Origin: Alnus glutinosa
Taxonomy: Eukaryota; Streptophyta; Magnoliopsida; Fagales; Betulaceae
Direction: 5' to 3'
Assembly: GCF_958979055.1 (NCBI RefSeq)
Contig: NC_084896.1
Location: 7,692,501-7,756,500, forward strand
DNA: 64,000 bases
Positions 22,790-32,169 of the stretch are shown here, piece after piece (position 1 is the first letter of the stretch; every line of letters starts with the position of its first letter). The notes under the pieces were generated by a model. That model saw only the letters and a list, made by a program, of their open reading frames with translations, was not told the DNA's origin and searched no databases. The position numbers and the translations under genes are program-made.

Positions 22790-24060
22790 ACACAAACACA
22801 AACCCTAATCCGACCCTAAGTGTATGTAATATATATAGTGTTAAGGTTTACGTAAACTCTAACCTATAAAACTAAACCCTAAACGATAACCCTAAAACTA
22901 ATTCTTAAACCCTAAGTTTGTGTTAAGGTTCATATATATATATAGGTCCTATATATATATAGGGTTAGGGTTTTATTAGATTAGTATTCCATTAACGTAA
23001 ATCCTAATTAGAGTTAGGGTTTACTTATAAGTATACCATATATATGTAAAGTACTCAACACGTAAAACGTAAATATACTATAAACATATTGCACGTAGTC
23101 CATAACCCCTAACCCTATGTCTATATACTATATATAGCCATAAACCCTAACCCTAAGTGTATGTACTTTGTTATGTTGCATATTTTTTTTTTGTTCCTCG
23201 CCGTATAATTATGCATATATATATAGCACAAATTTGGTTTAATTATGCATTTAGTACTCTATATAAACATAAACCTTAACACTAAGTGTATATACCTATT
23301 ATATATATCTATAAACCCTAATCCTAAGTGTATATACTATATATAGCTATACTGTATATAGCTATATAAGTATACTATATATATAGCCATAAACCCCAAT
23401 GTTAAGGTATATACAAGTAACTATAAATGTATATAGTTTTGGCACGCCGTTTACATGCATGCATGCATGCATATATTATATATATGTATATACAAATATG
23501 ATAAGATAGTTTTGAAATACAAATACAAATACAAATACAAACACAAACACATGCAACCCTAAGTGTATGTACTGTACAAATTGCTAAACCCTAAGCCATA
23601 AAACTAAACCGTAAACTATAAATTAAAACTAAATCCTAACCCTAAGTATATATATATATACTATACTAAACCCTGACCATAAAATTGAACCCTAAAACCC
23701 ATAATCTTAACCCTAATCTTAAGTGTATGTACTATATATAGTTATAAACCCTAACCCTAAATATATATACTATATATATAGTTATAAACCCTAACTCTAG
23801 GATCAAATGATAGTTCGACCAAGTTTTGAACATTGAACTGGATCAAATGATAGAGGCATGCAATTTTATACTTGTGTAAGGTATGCTATAATGATCGGGA
23901 CCACAAGGCCAACACATTCAGATGGATGTTCTATGAACCCTAACCCTGAGAGTATGTACTACACATACAATAAATTAAGTCCTAACGCATAAACCATATT
24001 CAAAAAACTCAACCTGCATGTAAACCCTAAAACATAACCATAAGTACAATACATACTAAA
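22790..24060 (-). repeat. CCCTAA-type repeats, opposite orientation
   Basis: AACCCTAA and CCTAAGTGTATGTACTATATATA phrases recur over 1.2 kb. They are the complement of the TTAGGG-like block at 20305-21175, so the element carries telomere-like sequence inverted about its centre. A GCAT run (23455-23470) and AT-rich TATATA phrases are mixed in. Confidence 0.75.
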
Positions 24061-24220
24061 TATAGCATAAATTTATTGTTGGGGTATATAATAAGACTTT
24101 TTTATATAAATAAATTAAAAAAAATTTAAATACAAGTACTGTACAAAACTAATTAGTTTATAAACTCTAATTTGGTATAGGGTACATAGTAATATTATCA
24201 TGTACATACTATTTGTTTGT

Positions 24221-24251
<31 letters not shown>

Positions 24252-24284
24252 GAATTCCAAAAATATTTTTTCAAAAAACACCAG

Positions 24285-24475
24285 TTGGCCACGTGTATTT
24301 TTATACACGTGTCCAACAGAATGCCACGTGTAATTTATACACGCGGCCAATTGGCCGCGTGAAATTTATACACGCGGCCAATTGTTTGTACGACGCATAT
24401 GGCCACGTGGCCAGGAAAACACGCTGCCATCTGGCCGCGTGTCTACAGTAACCGGTATTGTAGACACGCGGCGAT
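24285..24475. repeat. CACTA right subterminal repeats
   Basis: TTGGCCACGTGTA, TATACACGCGGCCAATTGG and CCGCGTGTCTACA motifs mirror the left end. Confidence 0.75.
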
Positions 24476-25343
24476 TTTCAGTGTTTTTTGTAGTGAGTGG
24501 GTACATGAGGCTTTACTGGAGTTCCTAGGTTCTCGGTGAATAAGGAATGCCCGAAAAGAAAATAATAAATACAAAAACTGGTGCATCTAGATCACCAGGG
24601 AAGACCCAGGTTTCCAAGAGCCTAGGCTCCTAAAAAATATAATTAAAAGTTAAATATGAGGAAGCCCAAGCTTCAAATAAGACGTTAACCGTGCATAGAC
24701 TAACAGAGGAGTGGAAAAAGGGCAATGCTTAAAACTGTCATATTACTGCTTTATAGTTATGTTTATATTCAATATATGACTATGATTAGCTACCATGGAT
24801 CATAAGTGGCGTATACATGCGATTATAAAGCCACACCTGCATTATGTTGCGTTTGTTAAATAAATCAGCATTTATATTATTATGGGAAACAACAGACTAA
24901 CTTAGGTATTTTGTATTGTATGTTGTTTTCTCTCTGTATTATGTATTAATACAGGTTATGAAGAAAAAGAATATCAGAATTATCCAGACCCTTAGATGGA
25001 TCCTGATACTAGTATTTGAGGCCAGACTGCCTCCTTTTTGCGAACTACTATGATGTAGTTCATTAGCTTATTTTTCAAAAACAATGTTTAGTTATTTTGG
25101 CATGTATAATTATGTGTGCCCTGTGTGGCATATCTGTTATCCAATGTATAATTATGCAGATACACTTTAAATATCTATTTTGAGGTATTTCAGTTAGAAG
25201 ATCTGAAGTGCTATTTAATTCCAAGTCTGTTGGATATATACATATTCCGCTGCTAAATTACAACTCTGATGAGATCGTAATGTTATGCAAAAATTCAAAA
25301 ATTTTCATTTAACGCCTTTTTATAAAAGGCAAGGCGTTATACA

Positions 25344-26224
25344 AGCATGTGCATTGTTAAAGAAATGCACCATTTTAAAAGTTAAACTGTGTTTTTAATA
25401 ATTGCGTTTTTACATCACACGTTACAAAATCGCTATTTTTAAATCGCATGTTTTAAAATTGTAAACCCAAACGGATCTAGTCTTAGACTTAAGTTTTGAC
25501 ATGACTTGAACTCAACACAAGAACATGAATTGTCACTCCTACAAAACCACACTCCTAAAACTCAGGCAGTTCTAGTATTGCACATTTAGACTGGATCTGA
25601 TATTAGTGCCAACTTTTTGTTCGGATGTTAGTTGGCAGCAGCAACAATTATTTAAACTACGAAGATCACTTCATAAATTGCAGTAGTGATATGATCATAA
25701 TACTGACTCCCTTTCTTGATGGATTAGAAAAATCGTTTAGCTCTATGTTAAAAACTGAGCCACTGAAATGTGTTCTGAATTTTAACAATATGCTCAAGTA
25801 CTCGATCTTCAAAGTTAGTGTCCTAAACAGCTAGCAGCAGCCTTAAACAAATCATCTGATTATTAAACATTTGAGCTGTAAAATTCTCAAAAAGATATAG
25901 ATCTATGTAGAGTGAATTAGCGAGACAAATTTAAGAGAAGTTTAAAAATATATAGCACTAACTAGCAGGACGATGATATACTCAATCAAAAAAAGATGAA
26001 AGTGCATGATATATCATAAATCTCCAAGTAGAACCACTAGTGATATTTTAAAAGAAAAAAAGTTCTGACAATGAAAGCCCGGCCGGTCAGCTTAAGACTA
26101 GACCGACATATCTTGATCAACATCTTAGTTGGATTAAGGGTTTGTTTGGATTTGTAATTTTAAAACGTGTAATTTTTATTAAGTACAAAAACTAAACGAT
26201 TTCGCAAGGCCAATCGGATTCTAA
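25344..26224. other. Intergenic DNA upstream of blue copper gene, no gene seen
   Basis: The first 150 bases contain AAATCGC/GCGATTT-like phrases and CCCAAACGGATC, which look like an eroded relative of the Tourist-like MITE at 26225. The short open frame at 25625-25834 is shifted in copy B and is probably not coding. Confidence 0.5.
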
Positions 26225-26539
26225 GGGTCCGTTTGTGTTTGCGATTTCAAAAAGTGCGATTTAAAATTACGATTTTAGAATGTGCGATTTGAAAAAAGTG
26301 ATTTTTAAAAACGTAGTTAAACGTTTGGCAAAATCGCAGTTTAACATTTAAAATCGCAAATTAGCCTTTAAAATTATGCGTTTTCAAAAAAGCATCATCT
26401 TACCTGCGATTTGAAAAAGCAAATTTTTTGCGTTTTCAAATCGCAATTTTTAAAAACGCAGTTCCCAAACGATTTATGTTCTGCAATTTGATTTAAAATC
26501 GCACTTATTATTTACGAAATCGCAATCCCAAACGCACCC
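26225..26539. mobile_element. Tourist-like MITE, copy A only
   Basis: A 315-bp insert with inverted ends GGGTCCGTTTGTG/CCAAACGCACCC, extended by GCGATTTC/GAAATCGC. It is flanked by TAA at 26222-26224 and 26540-26542; copy B has one TAA at 62385-62387. These ends and a TAA duplication fit PIF/Harbinger-derived Tourist MITEs. The interior is packed with AAATCGCA motifs in both orientations. It lies about 570 bp upstream of the blue copper gene start. Confidence 0.9.
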
Positions 26540-26542
26540 TAA

Positions 26543-27024
26543 GTCAAAAACTATAACGTTATGGGAAATTTATGTTACAAACGCATACTAGCTAGTACTG
26601 GCTCAATTTGCTAAAATTTTATTTTTTGTCTTTATATTTTTTTTTTTAAAAAAAAACAAAAATATTAACAAACAATCTCTAGCTTTACACGAAACTCCTA
26701 AAAATAGAAAAACATTTTTCACCTTTTTGTTACGTTATACACTTTTTAAATATTTTTTAAAAAAAAATTCCGAGAAGAGGGTTCACCTGAAGTGGAAAAC
26801 AGAAAACCATGAGAACTAGCAAAAAGGCCGAAACAAATAACAAATTAAAATAGACTTTAACTTCAATGAATTAGCTAGCAATTTACCAACATCTCTAGCT
26901 GTTTGAGCCACCCCCAGCTGGATCTTATCCTTCGATTAGACATGCTTAGAAAAAATAAAAGTGATAAATTATTCTGCCGTTCGGCAAAGCTGTCCATAGA
27001 CAAAATATGTTAAGATTTTGAAGT
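26543..27024. other. Upstream flank of blue copper gene
   Basis: A/T-rich, with T and A homopolymers near 26632-26655 and 26750-26767. Copy B is similar with small indels. No coding sign. Confidence 0.5.
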
Positions 27025-27032
27025 TATAAATA
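27025..27032 (+). promoter_or_regulatory. TATA box of blue copper gene (copy A)
   Basis: TATAAATA about 75 bases before the ATG at 27106; kept at 62870-62877. Confidence 0.75.
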
Positions 27033-27105
27033 AGCAGAAGTTGTAGTCTTCGAGGCAATCACATGCAGAATCAATCTCATAAAGAGAAAGCTTCTGATCA
27101 TTGTA

Positions 27106-27691
27106 ATGGCCTCTTCCCAATTCTTCATCCTTGCCATCGTAGCAATTCTTGTCCCTTCAATTTTGGCCAAGGAATTCGTGGTTGGTGATCAGAAGGGTTG
27201 GACCATTAACTTTGATTACCAAGATTGGGCCATCGGAAAGGAGTTCCATGTCGGTGACAAACTAGGTAAATTAACTCTGTGTATCTCTCCGCTATGTCTT
27301 CAACTTAATTACAAAAATATTCTCCATAGTCTATGAAGACAATAACTGCTAAATATATTTCATTTTAGTCTTATATATTAATTGATGATGTATGAATCAT
27401 CTTCTTGGTGCAGTTTTCAAGTATCCAAAAGGAGTCCACAATGTTTTAGCAGTCAATGGAACTAGTTTCCAAAAATGTGTGGCACCGGCTGGAACTCAAC
27501 CCTTAACTAGTGGAAATGATGTAATTACCCTAGCAACTCCAGGCATAAAATGGTACATTTGTAGTGTTCCCGATCATTGTCAGGTTGGAAACCAAAGGCT
27601 CATTATATATAATAGTGGAACCTTCTCCCGCTTCGGCACCTTCTCCCAATTGATAGGAGAAGTGTTGCACCTATATATTATGAGTGGATGA
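27106..27691 (+). CDS. Small blue copper protein, altered C-terminus (copy A)
   Basis: Exons 27106-27265 and 27414-27691 with a 148-bp GT-AG intron; the join gives 145 residues. A signal peptide (about 1-21) precedes a compact phytocyanin domain: 'VVGDQKGWTINFDYQDWA', His62, Cys103 and His108 as copper ligands, and Cys75/Cys109 for the disulfide. The axial position (five after His108) is Asn113, followed by Gln114, which is unusual. An extra TATA at about 27604-27611 shifts the frame after 'RLII', replacing the short Pro-Ser-rich end seen in copy B by a 27-residue tail ending 'YIMSG'. The copper domain is otherwise complete, so a secreted protein may still be made. AATAAA at 28004-28009 may direct polyadenylation. 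Confidence 0.9.
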
Positions 27692-28003
27692 TGGCTACTT
27701 TTAGCATCTTTTTTGTGTTATATCTATGTAGGAGTTTACAGGAGTAAGAATTTCAAGGGATGCACACGACGTGGTGAAGTAAGAGAAGTTATGAATCATC
27801 TATTCTGTCTCATCTTTCAGTATATCAAAATTACCACTTAAATAAAGAGTCTATGGGTGTTAGTTTTGAAGGAATAAGGAGTTTATCTTTAATTCCAAAG
27901 ATGGTCTTTGTTACCATACTTTGTTTTGGTTGTTATGTTTTAGTCTATCTCTTATGCAAGTAATTGTTGTTGGGTAGGAATTATTTGTAATCTCTTATGT
28001 GTG

Positions 28004-28009
28004 AATAAA
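28004..28009 (+). promoter_or_regulatory. Possible polyadenylation signal
   Basis: AATAAA about 310 bases after the stop of the blue copper gene; the same hexamer is at 63845-63850 in copy B. Confidence 0.5.
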
Positions 28010-28329
28010 AAGGCATGCACATTTTTATCCCTCAAACCATGTGTTTGGCAGAAGCTTAGGATCCTCTATTATCCTACAATTTTAATCTCTTTTCAGCAAA
28101 ATAGGAAGCAATAAGTAGTTAGATCCTGTAGCTTCTTTCCTTATTGAAAGGAGAGTGACCCAATCCGTTATGAATTCTCATAACATTATGATTGTCATGA
28201 TTTAACGTTAGAATATTATCGTTAAATTATCTTTTAAGGTTTTGGAGTGTATTTGAATTCATAATTTGCATTCTATTGATTTATAGTAATGCTAACACCT
28301 ACAGGCCAGTATGTGTGTGCTGCTACTTT

Positions 28330-28330
<1 letters not shown>

Positions 28331-28368
<38 letters not shown>

Positions 28369-28393
28369 TATATATATATATATATATATATTT
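28331..28393. repeat. (CT)n then (AT)n microsatellite
   Basis: CT run at about 28331-28364 followed by AT run 28367-28391. Confidence 0.9.
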
Positions 28394-29735
28394 CTAATTG
28401 AATAAGGGAAAGTGTTACAATTAAGGGAGGATCCGTCCCATTTCTGATCCACACGAAAGAAAAAGTGGTTAATCCAAATAATGAAAAAGGGGTGGGCTCC
28501 CTAACATTAGACCCAAACCAAATTAAAACAGCGTAGAGTTATAAACAAAAAGTAGGAAATGAGACAAATAAATGACCCGGTCCTTTCAAGAGGCCGCTCA
28601 AGGCGGTTAAAAAAGTGAAAGGAAAACAGATCAGGACAAGCCCAACTGTACTCCCACTTGAAACCTGCAACAACCACCAAAAGATGGCTAGAATAGTAAC
28701 AACGCTATTAGAGTCTAGAAATAGGACTGCAGTAAAGAGAGTAACCAACACAAATTCAAATACAGTAGATTTCCATAAAGAGAAACAAAAACCCAAATAA
28801 CAGAAAAAAAAAAAAAAGAAAAAAAAAAAAAAAACAGCAGATAATAAAACAATAGAAAACCGGATGATGGAGGGAAGTGGGAGCCACTAGTGAGGGGAAG
28901 CCTCTCTCCAGCAAAAATCACAAGAAATCACCGTAAACCACCTAAAACCAGGATGGGGAAGGGATGGAAGGAAAAACGTGGCCATCATGCGCCGAAAAGG
29001 GAGACAAACTCCTTGGCGTGTGCAGGCCACGCGCCAATACGTGGATGTCGGCTAAGGTCGTGGCGGCCATCGGTGGATACAGAAGAAGCCGGTGATCCCA
29101 TTGAAAAGGCACGTGTCTGGCAATAGTTGACGGAAGATCGTAGATCTAGATCCAAAGAGACCAAACCAACAACCAAACCAAAAATCACCAAAAACACGGT
29201 GGAGAAAGATGGAGCAAACCAGTATCAGCTGTTTTGAGAAAAAGAAGTACTGAAAAAAGATAAAGTTTGCTAGAAAAACTTTAGCAGAATAGACAACTCA
29301 AAAGAGGCAGAAGATTCAAAAAAGGGGGGACAGAGAATTTGTAGGCTTCCCTTCCCAATCCTTTGATGTAGTAGATGATTAGGTGAGGAGGTTAATTACC
29401 TCATAAGAGGCGGAAAAAACTGGTAACAGATAAGAGGGAGAGAAGAGAGAAGAGGGGGAGGGAAGCTCAAAGCTTCCCTCTGCCCAAAAGAGCTATGGTT
29501 GTGAGGTTTTCAGAGAAAAATGATGATAGAAAACGAAGCGTATCAAGTAGCCAAGCCCACTTTTAGTCTATATGCCTCCCCCTACCATTGCCCGATTTTG
29601 TTAATAAAAACAGGCTGCAAACCATCTAGCCTGATGCTTTGAATGGTCGCATTTGACCTAAATCCCTACTAACCTCCTCTGCCATAAATATGTCAAGAGT
29701 TGCGCTTCATTTTTGGGATGATCGTCCGCGCTGTA
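28394..29735. other. Unassigned region, probably repeat
   Basis: Moderately GC-rich in places with A-rich tracts (28803-28835). Open frames are short, overlap on both strands and show no known domain. The base composition and a palindromic GGGAAGCTCAAAGCTTCCC at 29459-29477 would fit the 5' part of a LINE or another repeat, but I cannot place it. The part beyond 28159 cannot be compared with copy B because the window ends. Confidence 0.4.
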
Positions 29736-29902
29736 GCATGAATTGATACGTTCAGATTTCCAGAGCTTATGTGACAACACACGTGGCAATCCTAAAGCCC
29801 AAGTCAGCGGAATGACCAACAGCGCCGTAGCATGAATTGATACGTTCAGATTTCTAGAGCTTATATATGTGACGGCACACGTGGCAATCCTAAAGCCCAA
29901 GT
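29731..29902. repeat. Tandem direct repeat, two ~95-bp units
   Basis: GTAGCATGAATTGATACGTT through CACACGTGGCAATCCTAAAGCCCAAGTC occurs twice in tandem, at about 29734-29803 and 29828-29902. The second unit is the insertion site of the small CACTA element. Confidence 0.85.
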
Positions 29903-30171
29903 CACTACAAAAAAACTCTTATTTATTGACTGTTTTATTTTAGACGGTTTTTAAAATCGTCTATAAAAAAAATTTTACTGACGGTTTTTTGAAAATCGTC
30001 TGAAATTTCCAAACGGTTTTCCTTAAATCGTCTGGAAAAAAAAATTCCACCGTCTGAATTTTTTTATTTCCTCTGTTTTCTTTATTTATTTATTTTTTCT
30101 TATGTTTTCTTCTTTTTTTAAAAAAGAACTAGATCTCTCTCCCTTCAAAAGAAAAAAGATCTCTCTTGACC

Positions 30172-30174
<3 letters not shown>

Positions 30175-30239
<65 letters not shown>
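30175..30239 (+). repeat. (TC)n microsatellite
   Basis: About 32 TC units inside the small CACTA element. Confidence 0.97.
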
Positions 30240-30252
<13 letters not shown>

Positions 30253-30271
30253 TCTTTCGTTCTTCTTCTTC

Positions 30272-30420
30272 TCTCTCCCGCCGGCGACTGAGACGTGCGA
30301 GGGGAACGGGACGACCGGATCTGGACACGGAGTCGGTGTTCTTCTTCTTCTCTCTCCCGCGGGCGACTGAGACGTGCGACGGGAACGGGACGACCGGATC
30401 TGGACACGGATTCGGTGACG
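30272..30420. repeat. GC-rich tandem pair inside small CACTA
   Basis: The phrase GCGACTGAGACGTGCGA...GGAACGGGACGACCGGATCTGGACACGGA occurs twice with an 83-85 bp period. Arg-rich open frames on both strands arise from it; none is a recognisable protein. Confidence 0.85.
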
Positions 30421-31161
30421 TCGTTGAGGTCGGATCTCTGGCCGGATCCAGCCGAAACCCACGCCTGGTCGAAACCCACGCCAGGCCGGATCTCTAGCCG
30501 AATATAGAGAGAGATCCAGCCGGAATACGTTTATTTCCGGTTGGTTCTCTCTTCCTCTCTCTTTCTCTCCCCCCCTCTGGCCTCCTCGTCACCACTCTCT
30601 TCCAAACCACCGGACAGATCTTTGTTTTTTGTTTTTTTGGGTAAGTGAAATTCTTAGGCTTGATTTACATTTTGTGTTTGTTTTGGGTTTGGATTGTGAT
30701 GATTCACAGCTGAAAGACGGGGTTTTGAAAAGGGTATTCCATGTGATGATTCACGGATTGTGATGATTTTTGTGTTTGAATTGTGATGATTCACGGATTG
30801 TGAAATTTGAGTTTGATTTGTGAAGAATTTTTTGACAACTGGGATATGTACCTAGTGACCGGATCTTCCGTTGATTTCCGGTTGAACCCGAAGGAGAACA
30901 ATGACCTGTTAAACCCAAGAAGAACGGAAGAAGCCTGATTCTCCAATGGATTTCCTGTAGAACCAGAGCTGATTTTCGGCAGAACATAGAAGCTATGACC
31001 GCTTAAAAAAAAATTATATTAAAATAATAATTATTATTATAAAAAAATAACAAATTCTAGACGGTTTGGCCCAAACTGTCCAGAATCCGAATTCCCGACC
31101 CATTTTTTTGGACGGTTTAAAATCGTCTAGAATAAACTGTCTTGAAATTTTTGTAGTGAGT

Positions 31162-31400
31162 CGGCCGAGAATAAGGAGTATAATCTCCATATATTATTTC
31201 CCTAAGTGTTTTAGCCAATAAGAAATGTATTTTCCATTAGTTTATTTTCTTCCTAGTTAGTTTCCTGCATGATGTAATGACGGCTAGACCTAATGGTTAT
31301 GTCTTATGACCTAGCCGTCTTCTATATAAGTGTAACCCTAATCGATAAAATATCATGCTGAATATTAACAAATGGAGAATCTTTTTGGTGTCTTAGGAGG
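31162..31400 (+). repeat. Possible LTR fragment
   Basis: The stretch reads like a Copia LTR: GTATAATCTCCATATATTATTTCC, then a TATA-like TCTATATAAG at about 31321-31330, then GATAAAATATCATGCTGAATATTAACA. It abuts the small CACTA element. I cannot find the other LTR, internal sequence or a target duplication. Confidence 0.4.
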
Positions 31401-32169
31401 TCACTGCTCCTTCGAAATAGCCATTGAAGATTACGACTTTCTCAAAATAGCCCATATCATTTTTCTTTTTCTTTTTGTTAATTATTTGATTGCATCATGA
31501 ATACAATTATTTTCACTAACACTTAAAATAATATTAGCCCTAAAATTATATTCATTAATCTCTAAATAATTTATCACTAACATTTTCTCAATATCATTAC
31601 CTCTAATATTATGTTCATTAATCTTTTTACAACAATTACTAACTTATTAGCATAATTTATTCATCTAGATTTTAATCATTTAAAAACCCCAAATTAGTTT
31701 AACCTATCAAATTAGGATCTCTAAGCTTTAAATCATAATTTATAAAACACTACCCCAAACACAATATTTTTAACCCAATAGCTTTTACTAAGGGTTAATC
31801 ACATAAAAACTCAATTAAAATTAAATACCAAAAATTCCACCAAATGTAAATCCAACACTTGGAGAGTGTTTAGCAAGCTTCTCACAACAAATCCTATGTA
31901 CACATAAAATCAAACTCATATATCTTTAGATTTAATCTAAAATCTTAAAGACCAAGAGTTTGCGAAAATACCTCAAACCAATCAGTAGAAACGTAGATCG
32001 GGTTTCGTAGATCACGTTACCTAAGTCGGATTTGAGTTTGAACGGTTAGATTTTTGTAGATCAGAGAAAATGAGAAAAATTATATTTTAATAGAAGTGTT
32101 TGGTTTGACGAAGATGGTTAACGCATTTTACACCTTAATGATAAGAAAAGAGAAGTGTAATACATTATA
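31401..32169. other. AT-rich flank downstream of transposase pseudogene
   Basis: No coding region. It would be the 3' part of the autonomous CACTA element to the right, but no terminal GTAGTG/CACTAC pair can be assigned. Confidence 0.5.

Larger units (their letters stand above)
19558..24495. mobile_element. Non-autonomous CACTA element, 4.9 kb, copy A only
   Basis: It begins CACTACAAAAAA and ends TTTTTTGTAGTG, an inverted terminal repeat of the CACTA type, and is flanked by AGT at 19555-19557 and 24496-24498, the 3-bp duplication normal for this superfamily. Copy B has the intact site CCATAGTGGG at 60665-60674. Dense subterminal motifs built on CACGTGTA and TTGGCCGCGTG lie within 200 bp of the left end and 220 bp of the right. 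The interior has telomere-like repeats, GA microsatellites and no transposase. Confidence 0.95.
17518..25343 (-). mobile_element. Eroded large solo LTR with nested CACTA (copy A)
   Basis: On the minus strand it begins TGTATAACGCC and ends GAGTGTTACA. Its ordered parts match, in reverse, the better preserved 3.24-kb LTR at 36623-39865: the GGCGTTA hairpin end, the 'ATTCACTGAGAACC...GGTTTCC' stretch, and the TCGATCGAGCGA motifs near the 3' end. Without the nested CACTA (19558-24495) it is about 2.9 kb. It is shared with copy B (58558-61531), so it predates the duplication. No target duplication is left. Confidence 0.75.
3596..28159 (+). repeat. Segmental duplication, copy A
   Basis: This segment is collinear and in the same orientation with 46684-64000. 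Matching landmarks, in order, are the CACTA remnant, the Copia RNase H relic, the hypothetical frame, the stellacyanin-like gene, the Copia pol ruin, the GC-rich repeat, the eroded large LTR and the small blue copper gene. Copy-specific differences are mostly whole transposon insertions: Copia 5801-10531, solo LTR 12583-12888, CACTA 19558-24495 and MITE 26225-26539 occur only here. Position 28159 corresponds to the window end in copy B, so the true right edge is unknown. Confidence 0.95.
29903..31158. mobile_element. Small non-autonomous CACTA element
   Basis: The 1256-bp element begins CACTACAAAAAAA and ends TTTTTGTAGTG, flanked by AGT at 29900-29902 and 31159-31161. GACGGTTTtaAAATCGTC-type subterminal repeats lie near both ends (29938-30055, 31055-31140). 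The interior has a CT microsatellite, two tandem copies of a GC-rich unit (about 30270-30420) and no transposase. It is related to the remnants at 3905-4326 and 46985-47320. A TNP2-type transposase pseudogene lies 1 kb away but has no visible matching termini. Confidence 0.93.
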
